The notes beneath the pieces are model-generated. The model worked only from the letters and a program-made list of their open reading frames with translations, did not search any database and was not told where the DNA came from. Positions 42,461-50,102 of a DNA stretch of 64,000 bases are shown one piece after another. The stretch lies in contig JAKZRT010000065.1 in assembly GCA_047518005.1 (NCBI GenBank), positions 6,889 to 70,888 of the forward strand, read 5' to 3'. Position numbers and translations under genes: made by a program. How positions within the stretch are numbered: position 1 is the stretch's first letter; every line of letters begins with the position of its first letter. This DNA is from JAKZRT01 sp047518005 (GTDB lineage: Bacteria; Pseudomonadota; Alphaproteobacteria; Rhodobacterales; Rhodobacteraceae).

Positions 42461-43381
42461 ATGATCATCTGTTGCGGCGAAGCGCTGATCGACATGCTGC
42501 CGCGTCAAGCCGAGGGCGGCGGCGCGGCGTTTTTGCCTACCCCCGGTGGCGCGGTCTTCAACACCGCCATAGCGCTGGGCCGGCTGGGCGCCCCGGTCGG
42601 GTTCTTCACCGGCCTCTCGACCGATCTGTTCGGCACGATGCTGCAAGCGGCGCTGGCGGCGGCCGGTGTCGATTTCAGTACCGCTGTCGTGCGCGACCGG
42701 CCAACGACGCTGGCATTTGTCACATTGGAGGATGGCCAGGCCAGATACGCCTTTTACGACGAAAACACCGCCGGACGGATGCTGACGGCAGGCGACCTGC
42801 CCGACCTTGCGGGCGATTGCGAAGCGCTTTTTTTTGGCGGCATCAGCTTGGCGGTCGAGCCCTGCGGCGAAGCCCTGGCCAAGCTTTGCGCGCGCGAGGC
42901 CGGGGCCCGGGTGATCGTGCTGGACCCCAACATTCGGCCCGGTTTCATGCGCGACGAAACGGCCTATCGCGCGCGGCTGGATGCGATGATCGGCAGCGCG
43001 GATATCGTGAAATTTTCCAGCGAAGATCTTGCCTGGCTGGCGACCGGCAGCGACCGCGACGACATGGCGCGCGAAATTCTGGGACGCGGTCCGCGGCTGG
43101 TGCTGATCACCGAGGGCGCGGTCGGTGCGCGGGCCTACACCGAGAATCACCAGGTGTTTTTCCCTGGCCGCCCGGCGGTTGTGGTCGACACCGTCGGTGC
43201 CGGCGACACGTTCAACGCTGGCGTTTTGGCGGCCCTGCACCTGCACGACAGGCTGACCAAAAAGGCGCTGGATACATTGGATGAACCGACCCTGCGCGCC
43301 GCCCTCTCGTTGGGCGTTCGCGCCGCCGCGGTGACGGTGGGGCGCGCCGGGGCCAACCCGCCTTTCGTGTCCGAACTGTGA
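42461..43381 (+). CDS. PfkB-family sugar kinase, probable fructokinase
   Basis: A 306-residue ribokinase-fold kinase. The N-terminal signature is CGEALIDMLP and GGAVFNTAIALGRLG (about residues 29-43). The C-terminal signature is VVDTVGAGDTFNAG with catalytic D249. The overall pattern, with CGEALID at the N-terminus, is closest to fructokinase (ScrK). GGAGG lies 5 nt before the ATG. It overlaps dtd (GTG start inside the stop codon). Confidence 0.87.
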   Translation: MIICCGEALIDMLPRQAEGGGAAFLPTPGGAVFNTAIALGRLGAPVGFFTGLSTDLFGTMLQAALAAAGVDFSTAVVRDRPTTLAFVTLEDGQARYAFYDENTAGRMLTAGDLPDLAGDCEALFFGGISLAVEPCGEALAKLCAREAGARVIVLDPNIRPGFMRDETAYRARLDAMIGSADIVKFSSEDLAWLATGSDRDDMAREILGRGPRLVLITEGAVGARAYTENHQVFFPGRPAVVVDTVGAGDTFNAGVLAALHLHDRLTKKALDTLDEPTLRAALSLGVRAAAVTVGRAGANPPFVSEL

Positions 43382-43817
43382 GGGCGCTGGTCCAAAGGGT
43401 GTCGCGGGCGTCGGTCGTCGTCGAGGGCGCGGTGATTGGCGAGATCGCCGACGGGCTGATGATTTTGGTCTGCGCGATGGCGGGCGACGACCGCGCGCGG
43501 GCCACGGCGCTGGCCGCGAAGGTTTCAAAGCTGCGCATCTTTCGCGACGACGAGGGGCGGATGAACCGGTCGGTTGTTGATAGCGGCGGCGCGGCGCTGG
43601 TGATCAGCCAGTTCACCCTGGCCGCAGACACCACACGCGGCAACCGACCGGGGTTTTCTGCGCCGCCGCACCGCCCGCGTTGGGCGAAGTGCTGTACGAG
43701 GCGTTTTCAGACGATCTTGCAGCGCTCGGCGTCCCGGTTCAGCGCGGCAGTTTTGGCGCCGACATGGCCGTTGAACTGGTCAACGACGGGCCGGTGACGA
43801 TCTGGCTGGATGTCTGA
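43378..43817 (+). pseudogene. dtd: D-aminoacyl-tRNA deacylase, frameshifted
   Basis: The first 94 codons (GTG start at 43378) encode a normal Dtd (RALVQRVSRASV, SQFTLAADT at 77-85, GNRPGFS). At about 43660-43662 the frame shifts, and the downstream frame from 43662 reads LGEVLYEAF, then VPVQRGSFGADMAVELVNDGPVTIWLDV in two parts, ending at the TGA at 43817. Adding one base restores the full 145-146 residue protein, including the second catalytic motif NDGPVT. So one base is missing in a GC-only stretch (GCGCCGCCGC). It may be a true inactivating deletion or a sequencing error. Confidence 0.85.
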
Positions 43818-43838
43818 GCCCGCGCCCCGAATTGTCCC

Positions 43839-43867
43839 TTGACGCACCAGCGCCCGTCGCATACCAC
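43839..43867 (+). promoter_or_regulatory. Promoter of the tRNA-Met gene
   Basis: TTGACG (43839-43844) is followed after 17 nt by TACCAC (43862-43867), about 15 nt before the mature 5' end of the tRNA. The -35 matches at five of six positions and spacing is ideal. Confidence 0.5.
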
Positions 43868-43882
43868 CGCGCTGCTTGGCGT

Positions 43883-43959
43883 GGCGGAGTAGCTCAGCTG
43901 GTTAGAGCAGCGGAATCATAATCCGCGTGTCGGGGGTTCAAGTCCCTCCTCCGCTACCA
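43883..43959 (+). tRNA. tRNA-Met (CAT anticodon), elongator type
   Basis: A 77-nt cloverleaf with encoded CCA. The acceptor is GGCGGAG/CTCCGCT (first pair G-U), the D arm is GCTC-AGCTGGTTA-GAGC, the anticodon stem is GCGGA/TCCGC with loop ATCATAA, so the anticodon is CAT. The T arm is GGGGG-TTCAAGT-CCCTC. It lacks the C1-A72 mismatch and the three G-C pairs of initiator tRNA, so it is the elongator methionine tRNA. A tRNA-Ile2 (modified CAT) is less likely given the acceptor and D-arm sequence. Confidence 0.96.
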
Positions 43960-44394
43960 ATCTTTTGGTGTCCGACCTGGAAAAATAGGTGACCGATTGT
44001 CCCCGGGACATGGGTGACACCCTCGGGCGACGCACGGTTGTCGAACCGGCGGCGCGGCAAATCTGGGCTTTGGGTGAATTGGGCGGCGGTGCCTTTGAGG
44101 GGGGTGACGTCCCGCCCTCGGCTGTACAGGTGAACCGAGGGCGGGGATACTCAAGCACTCGTCACTGCACATATCGATTTCTAGGCGGGCAATGCGGCAG
44201 CGGCGGGCCGGTTTCGGGCCAATTTGAGGTATTCTGGGAAACAGTCTGTTGCGGGATTTGGTCCGGATTTCGCGCCAAGCGGGTCGAAACGCGCAAGACC
44301 CCGGCCAATTGGCACAGCAATTGGGCAATTGTGCAGAGTTTTGCTGCAATTGCCGGTTCGCGGGGCCGCCCCTGGTCCGGCCCGAGACACGGAA
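43960..44394. other. 435-nt gene-free region after the tRNA, with a perfect hairpin and possible IS relic
   Basis: No credible gene is present. Part of it (about 43978-44040: AGGTGACCGATTGTCCCCGG and GGACATGGGTGACACC) resembles the terminal region found in IS481-like elements of alphaproteobacteria, but no transposase remains. An 11-bp perfect inverted repeat, CCCGCCCTCGG (44111-44121) and CCGAGGGCGGG (44135-44145), could be a terminator without a T-run. The rest shows no signal I can name. Confidence 0.4.
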
Positions 44395-46221
44395 TCAGGC
44401 GGTTGCCGCTTCTTCGGCAATGCCGGTCACGATGGCGTCGATGGCATCGTGTTCGGCCACCCAATGACCGGGACCCACCTCTTCCAGCTTGGGCCGATAG
44501 CCCAGATCACCTGCGTCAATGCGCGACGGCAGGAACCGCAGCGGTGCGCGCGGGTCGGTCACCGACGGCAGATCGCCCGCCAGTTTCAGGCGCTTGCGCG
44601 ACCGTTCGACGCGTGGGTCGGGCACCGGCACTGCCGAGATCAGCGACCGGGTATAGGGGTGGCGGGCGTCCTCGAAGATGGTGTTGCGGTCGGCCATTTC
44701 GACGATCCGGCCCAGATACAGCACCATGATCCGGTCCGCGACCTCGCGCACCACCGAAAGATCGTGGCTGATAAAGATCATCGACATGCCGAATTCTTCG
44801 CGCAGGTCCTTCAACAGCGCCAGGATCTGGGCCTGCACCGACACATCGAGCGCCGACACGGCCTCGTCGCAGATGATCAGCCGCGGCTTGTTGATCATGG
44901 CCCGCGCGATGCCGACGCGCTGGTTCTGGCCGCCCGAAAGCTCGTGCGGATACCGATTGACCATGTTTTGCGGCAGGCCGACCTTTTCCATCATCTCCAT
45001 CACGATCCGCTTGCGTTTCTGCGACGACAGATCGGGCCGGTGGGTTATCAGCGGCTCGGCGATCGAGGTCGAAATGGTCATGCGCGGGTCGAGGCTGGCC
45101 AGCGGGTCCTGAAAGACGATCTGCAAATCCTTGCGGTGCTTTTTCATCTGGTGCGACTGGAGCCCGGTCAGTTCGCTGCCAAGCCAGGACACATGCCCGC
45201 CGGTCGGTGGAATGAGTTGCAGGACCGCGCGCGCCAACGTCGACTTGCCGCACCCGCTTTCGCCCACCAGGCCGAGGGTTTCACCCTGCCCGACATCGAA
45301 GGTAACACCGTCGACCGCCTTCAGCGCGAACTTGCGGCCAAATATCCCGCCCTGCCCGCGCACGGTGAATTCGACCCGCACATCGTCGGCGCGCAGCAGC
45401 GGCTCGACCGAGGCGACAATTTCGGTCGGCGGATAGGGCGTGTCGAGCCGCGGCATCGCATCCAGAAGCGCCCTGGTATAGGGGTGCGCGGGGCGATAGA
45501 AAATGTCTTCCACGTCGCCGCTTTCGACATATTCACCGTGGCGCATAACCTCGATCCGGTCGCACATGCGCGCCACGACGCCCATGTCGTGGGTGATCAG
45601 CGCCACCGCGGTGCCTTCGGTCTTTTGCAGATCGGCGATCAGGTCGAGAATTTCGGCCTGCACGGTCACATCGAGCGCCGTGGTGGGCTCGTCGGCGATC
45701 AAAAGCTGCGGGCTGTTGAGCATCGCCATGGCGATCATCACGCGCTGGCGCTGGCCGCCGGAAAGTTGGTGCGGAAATTGTTTCATCCGACGCGCCGCGT
45801 CGGGCATTTTGACTTTTTCCAGCCAGTCAACGCAGTGGCGCGTGCATTCAGCACCGCGCAAGTCAGAATGGACGCGAACTACCTCGGCCAGCTGCTCGCC
45901 GATCCGCAGGTGCGGGGTCAGCGCGGTCAGCGGGTCCTGGAAGATCATCGTCATGGCGCTGCCGCGAATGTGGTTCAGCTCGACCGGAGGAACGTTCAGC
46001 ACCTCTTCGCCCTGCAACATGACAGACCCCGATGCGTGGCCGTTTCGTGCCAAAAGCCCCATGGTGGCCAGAAAACTCTGGCTTTTGCCCGAACCGCTTT
46101 CGCCCACAATGCCCAGGCATTCGCCCGGATTGATGGAAAGAGAAATGTTCTTGACCGCCTCAACTTCGCCGTCGGGGGTGTCGAACGAGACGCGCAGATT
46201 GCGGATGTCCAGAAGCGCCAT
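44395..46221 (-). CDS. Oligopeptide ABC importer ATP-binding protein (fused DppD-DppF type)
   Basis: A 608-residue protein that fuses two ATPases of the OppD/OppF class. Domain 1 (1-270) has Walker A GESGSGKS, signature LSGGQRQR and Walker B LLIADEPTTALD. Domain 2 (about 280-560) has Walker A GESGCGKS, signature LSGGQNQR and Walker B LIICDEAVSALD. The segments HPYTRALLDAMPR and HPYTRSLISAVPV are the C-terminal oligopeptide-family motif of each half. It energises uptake through the two permeases upstream and is the last gene of the operon. Confidence 0.94.
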   Translation of the reverse strand: MALLDIRNLRVSFDTPDGEVEAVKNISLSINPGECLGIVGESGSGKSQSFLATMGLLARNGHASGSVMLQGEEVLNVPPVELNHIRGSAMTMIFQDPLTALTPHLRIGEQLAEVVRVHSDLRGAECTRHCVDWLEKVKMPDAARRMKQFPHQLSGGQRQRVMIAMAMLNSPQLLIADEPTTALDVTVQAEILDLIADLQKTEGTAVALITHDMGVVARMCDRIEVMRHGEYVESGDVEDIFYRPAHPYTRALLDAMPRLDTPYPPTEIVASVEPLLRADDVRVEFTVRGQGGIFGRKFALKAVDGVTFDVGQGETLGLVGESGCGKSTLARAVLQLIPPTGGHVSWLGSELTGLQSHQMKKHRKDLQIVFQDPLASLDPRMTISTSIAEPLITHRPDLSSQKRKRIVMEMMEKVGLPQNMVNRYPHELSGGQNQRVGIARAMINKPRLIICDEAVSALDVSVQAQILALLKDLREEFGMSMIFISHDLSVVREVADRIMVLYLGRIVEMADRNTIFEDARHPYTRSLISAVPVPDPRVERSRKRLKLAGDLPSVTDPRAPLRFLPSRIDAGDLGYRPKLEEVGPGHWVAEHDAIDAIVTGIAEEAATA

Positions 46222-46222
46222 C

Positions 46223-47131
46223 CTAACGGTCCTTCGGATCGAGCGCGTCGCGCAGACCGTCGCCGATGAAAAACATGCAGATGATGGTGATCAGGAAGAA
46301 CGACAGCGGGATCATCAGCTGCCAGAGCGTGCCATAGGCCATCGTGCCCGCGCCTTCGGCGATCAGCCGACCGAGCGAGGTGTTGGGTTCCTGCACGCCA
46401 AGCCCGAGGAACGAGATGAAACTTTCCGCCAAAATCATTTCGGGCACCAGAAGCGAGGCATAGACAATCACCACCCCCAGCAGGTTGGGCATTATGTGCC
46501 GCCAGATGATCATCGAGCCCGAAACACCCGCCGCACGGGCGGCTTCGACAAATTCGCGGTTTTTCAGGCTGAGCGTCTGGCCGCGCACAACCCGGCTCAT
46601 GGTCAGCCAGCCGGTCAGGCCGAGCCCTACGAACAGCATGAACAATGACCGCTCGAATATTACCATCAGCAGAATGATCACCAGCGTCGAGGGGATCGCC
46701 AGCAGGATGTCGACATTGCGCATCATGAAGTTATCGGTGCGCCCGCCGACAAAGCCCGCGATCGCGCCGTAACTGGTGCCCACAATCAGCGCCACGGACG
46801 CGCCGACCAGCCCCACCAAAAGCGATGTCCGGGTTCCCTGGATGCTGCGCGCGTAAAGGTCGCGACCCAGTTCATCGGTACCAAAGAAATGCCCCGATCC
46901 GATTGACGGCATTCCCATTTCGGCAACGTTGCCCATTATGTCCCAGTCGATCTCTTCGTTTGACCATTGGGCGAAGAGCGGACCGATGATGACAAAGACC
47001 ACCATGATCGACAATACGATGACCGCACCAAACGCGGCCCGGTTGCGGAAAAACCGGGCGTATGCGTCTTGCCACAGCGACCGGCCGCGAACTTCGGTGG
47101 CCTCGTCGGGGATTGTCAGTATCTCGCTCAT
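46223..47131 (-). CDS. Oligopeptide ABC importer permease (OppC type)
   Basis: A 302-residue inner-membrane permease with an OppC_N cytoplasmic/first-helix region (residues 20-60) and a BPD_transp_1 domain with about six hydrophobic segments. The EAA-type coupling loop is EFVEAARAAGVSGSMIIWRH. It starts 7 nt after the OppB-type gene and ends 1 nt before the ATPase gene, consistent with one operon. Confidence 0.93.
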   Translation of the reverse strand: MSEILTIPDEATEVRGRSLWQDAYARFFRNRAAFGAVIVLSIMVVFVIIGPLFAQWSNEEIDWDIMGNVAEMGMPSIGSGHFFGTDELGRDLYARSIQGTRTSLLVGLVGASVALIVGTSYGAIAGFVGGRTDNFMMRNVDILLAIPSTLVIILLMVIFERSLFMLFVGLGLTGWLTMSRVVRGQTLSLKNREFVEAARAAGVSGSMIIWRHIMPNLLGVVIVYASLLVPEMILAESFISFLGLGVQEPNTSLGRLIAEGAGTMAYGTLWQLMIPLSFFLITIICMFFIGDGLRDALDPKDR

Positions 47132-47138
47132 GTCGACC

Positions 47139-48062
47139 TCAATACCGGATGCGGGGATCGAACCAGGCGTAAAGCAGGTCCGTGATCAGATTGAACGTGA
47201 TCGTCAGCGAGCCATAGAGTATCGTCGTGCCAAGCAGCACCGCATAGTCGCGGTTCAGGGCCGAGTTGACATAAGACTGACCCAGGCCGCCGGTCGAGAA
47301 ATAGATGTCCACAAACACCGACCCGGTGATGACATAGACAAAAACCGGGCCCAGATAGCTGACCACCGGCAACATGGTGGGCTTCATCGCGTGCCGCCAG
47401 ATCACCTGGCGCATCGGCAGGCCCTTGGCCTGCGCGGTGCGCACGAAGTTCGAATTCAGCACCTCGAGCATCGATGACCGGGTAAGTCGGGCAATCGACG
47501 CCATAAACGAGGTCGACAGCGCGATGACCGGCAGGATCAGATATTCGATCTGCCCCCCATTCCATCCGCCACCCGGTAACCAGCCCAGATAGAGCGTGAA
47601 GATCAGGATCAGGATCGGCCCCATGACAAAGTTGGGCAGCGCCTGGGCGGAAAACGAAAACGCCACCGCCAGATAATCGATCCAGCTGTTTTGCTTGATC
47701 GCCGCCACCACCCCAAGCGATATCCCGACCGTCGAGGCCACGACAAAGGACCAGAGACCATAGGTCAGCGTGATCGGAAAGCCCTGCGCAATGACGTCGT
47801 TCACGTCGCGGTCTTTGTATTTGAACGAGGGGCCGAAATCGAAATGAAAGACGATGTTGCCGACGTAATCGGCCAACTGCTTCCAATAGGGCTGATCAAG
47901 CCCATAGCGCGCTTCGATATTGGCCAGAACCTGTGGCGGCAGCGGTCGTTCCGATGTGAAAGGCCCGCCGGGGGCCGTGTGCATCAGCACGAAGCAGACG
48001 ATGATCATCACAAGCATCGTCGGGATCGCGAAGGCCAGCCGGTTTATGATAAAGCCAAGCAT
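47139..48062 (-). CDS. Oligopeptide ABC importer permease (OppB type)
   Basis: A 307-residue permease with the OppB N-terminal signature (IINRLAFAIPTMLVMIIVCF, GPF-x-x-ERPLP) and a BPD_transp_1 domain. The coupling loop is NFVRTAQAKGLPMRQVIWRH. It is preceded by a hairpin that separates it from the binding-protein gene, so it and the rest of the operon are probably made at a lower level than the binding protein. Confidence 0.93.
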   Translation of the reverse strand: MLGFIINRLAFAIPTMLVMIIVCFVLMHTAPGGPFTSERPLPPQVLANIEARYGLDQPYWKQLADYVGNIVFHFDFGPSFKYKDRDVNDVIAQGFPITLTYGLWSFVVASTVGISLGVVAAIKQNSWIDYLAVAFSFSAQALPNFVMGPILILIFTLYLGWLPGGGWNGGQIEYLILPVIALSTSFMASIARLTRSSMLEVLNSNFVRTAQAKGLPMRQVIWRHAMKPTMLPVVSYLGPVFVYVITGSVFVDIYFSTGGLGQSYVNSALNRDYAVLLGTTILYGSLTITFNLITDLLYAWFDPRIRY

Positions 48063-48092
48063 GTCAGCAACCTGGATGAGTTCACCAGAAAA

Positions 48093-48121
48093 GCGCCGCC
48101 CCGAAGGGCGGCGCCGTTTTT
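48093..48121. terminator. Hairpin between binding-protein and permease genes, probable attenuator
   Basis: GCGCCGCCC (48093-48101) and GGGCGGCGC (48106-48114) form a perfect 9-bp stem with loop CGAA. On the minus strand the stem is followed by TTTTC. On the plus strand it is followed by five T at 48117-48121. It lies 13-41 nt past the stop of the binding-protein gene and before the OppB-type gene, the classical place for an intra-operon hairpin that keeps the binding protein in excess. Confidence 0.75.
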
Positions 48122-48133
48122 AGCGAGAGACGA

Positions 48134-49756
48134 TTATTCGGCGACCTTGTAGAGGTTGCGCGAATACCAGTTCTGTTCGACGTTTCCGACCGGCCAGTTT
48201 TTCAGATCGGTGTCGATCATGTAGTTCCCGGCATAGTGATAGATCGGGATGATCGGCACGTCTTTGGCGATCATCTGTTCGATCTTGGTATAAAGATCGG
48301 TCGCATCAGCCGCTGTTTTGGCCGAAGCCAGCATCGCATCGACGTCCGCATTGGAATACTTGGCGTCGTTATAGCTGGAGTTGCTGTCAACCAGATCGAG
48401 GAAAGTCGAGGCCTCGTTATAGTCGCCACACCAACCGGCGCGGGCGATCTGGTAGTCCTGGCCGCCACGGGTTTCCAGGAAGGTCTTCCATTCCTGGTTG
48501 GCCAGTTCGACCGTCACGCCCAGCTTTTGCTTCCACATCTGGCTGATTGCGATGGCGATCTTTTTGTGGCCTTCCGAGGTGTTGTAGATCAGTTCGATCT
48601 CCAGCCCGTCAGCGTAACCCGCTTCGGCCAAAAGCTCTTTGGCCAGCGCATCACGTTCGGCTTGGGTCATAACAGCCGCGGCAACGTCGGGCACATTAAA
48701 GCCTGCGGTTGCTTCGGGCGTGAAGGTATAGGCCGGGTACTGACCACCAGCGGTCACCTTCTCGACGATGATGTCACGGTCCACGGCCAGCGACAGCGCC
48801 CGGCGAACACGAACGTCCAGCAGCGCCGGGTTGGTCGTGTCGGTCAGGTTGATCGTGTAGTAATAGCTGCACAAACGCGGGAACACGGTGGTCTCATCCG
48901 GGTTCGACTGCGACAGACGCGGATACTGGCCGGCCGGAATTTCTGTCCGGTCAAGCTCGCCCGCCATGTAACGGGTCAGCGCCACGTTTTCATCGTTGAT
49001 GACCAACGCCACAACCTTGTCGATGATGGTTGCGCCGTTGTTCCAGTACATGGTGTTGCGTTCGCGCACCGACCGTTCGTTGGGCAGATGCTCGGTCAGG
49101 ATGTAGGCACCGTTTGATACGATGTTTCCAGGCTTGGTCCAGTCGTTGCCGTGCGCCTCAAGCGTTGCTGCGTGAACCGGGAAGGTCGTCGCATGGGTCG
49201 TCATCGATGCGAAGTACGGCAAAGCCGCCGTCAGACGCACCTGGAATGTGTGGTCGTCAATAGCCGACACGCCCAGTTCACCGATCGGCATTTCACCAGC
49301 CAGAATGGCGCTGGCGTTTTCGATCGACATAAGTTCCATGAACCATGAATAGGGCGACCCAAGTTCCGGGTTCACCGCACGCTGCCAGGCATAAACAAAG
49401 TCGCCAGCCGTCACGGCATCACCGTTCGACCACTTGGCGTCGTCGCGCAGAGTGAAGGTATAGACGTTTTTGGCATCATTGGCCTCGAAGTGCAGTGCAA
49501 CACCAGGCTCGAGGTTGCCGTCTTCGTCCTGGTTCATCAGACCCTCGAAAAGGTCGCGAACAAGCTCTGATCCGGACACGTCTTCGACGACCTGCGGGTC
49601 AACCGAGCTGTGTTCGTCGAGAACGCGGTAAACGAAGGTCTGGTCGTCGGCGAGCGCTTCGCCGGTCTCGGGGTGCGTGCCGGCCGCATATAGCGGCGCG
49701 GTCACAAGCGAACTGGCCAGCAGCAACGCCGCCAGAGTACTGATCTTTCTTGTCAT
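48134..49756 (-). CDS. Oligopeptide ABC importer substrate-binding protein (OppA/MppA type)
   Basis: A 540-residue periplasmic protein of the SBP_bac_5 family with a signal peptide (KISTLAALLLASSLVTAPLY, then cleavage after AA). The mature protein shows the family block VYTFTLRDDAKWSNGDAVTAGDFVYAW in pieces, and NEWK/DYQIARAGWCGDYNEAST, which is typical of OppA and MppA. I start at the ATG at 49756 behind GGGAGGAA; an in-frame start 8 codons upstream lacks this site. It captures oligopeptides, possibly murein peptides. Confidence 0.93.
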   Translation of the reverse strand: MTRKISTLAALLLASSLVTAPLYAAGTHPETGEALADDQTFVYRVLDEHSSVDPQVVEDVSGSELVRDLFEGLMNQDEDGNLEPGVALHFEANDAKNVYTFTLRDDAKWSNGDAVTAGDFVYAWQRAVNPELGSPYSWFMELMSIENASAILAGEMPIGELGVSAIDDHTFQVRLTAALPYFASMTTHATTFPVHAATLEAHGNDWTKPGNIVSNGAYILTEHLPNERSVRERNTMYWNNGATIIDKVVALVINDENVALTRYMAGELDRTEIPAGQYPRLSQSNPDETTVFPRLCSYYYTINLTDTTNPALLDVRVRRALSLAVDRDIIVEKVTAGGQYPAYTFTPEATAGFNVPDVAAAVMTQAERDALAKELLAEAGYADGLEIELIYNTSEGHKKIAIAISQMWKQKLGVTVELANQEWKTFLETRGGQDYQIARAGWCGDYNEASTFLDLVDSNSSYNDAKYSNADVDAMLASAKTAADATDLYTKIEQMIAKDVPIIPIYHYAGNYMIDTDLKNWPVGNVEQNWYSRNLYKVAE

Positions 49757-50102
49757 TGTGAGTTCCTCCCTTGAAGTCAATCATCGCGTGCGCCCCCAAA
49801 AGGACCGCCGCGAAGCTGTTGATGCGACCGAGTATCGACCGAATCTGGGCCAAAAGGCCAGCCATTCCGGCGATTTCCCGTGCGGAAACCTGACGATTTT
49901 CGACGACCTTTGCGAATCTGTACGGCGCGAGCGGAAAATGTTGGCATTTCTTGCTCAAATTGCTGCGCCACGATTTCGGCCGGTTCAGACGCTGCACTCA
50001 AAAAATCCGAAGCACTCTGCTAGGGCTTGCGCAAAAGCCGCAGTTTCTTTGTCAGCCGGGCCGATCGGCCCGAATCAACCCGGCCAGCGGTCGATTACGC
50101 CA
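49757..50102. other. 346-nt intergenic region upstream of the peptide transporter
   Basis: No convincing gene is present. The part next to 49757 must hold the promoter of the transporter operon. Near the other end a 16-nt perfect palindrome, CGGGCCGATCGGCCCG (50057-50072), lies 31 nt beyond the stop of the E1 gene and may be its terminator. I see no T-run and no other signal. Confidence 0.4.

Noticed and set aside
43916..44158. Minus-strand frame of 80 codons ending in EEGLEPPTRGL, read as a protein
   Set aside because: It is the reverse translation of the tRNA-Met gene plus flank. EGLEPPTRGL-type endings are a known artefact of translating tRNA genes backwards.
44224..46269. Plus-strand open frame of 681 codons
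   Set aside because: It is antisense to the two-domain ABC ATPase, with His/Gln/Arg-rich text and no motif.
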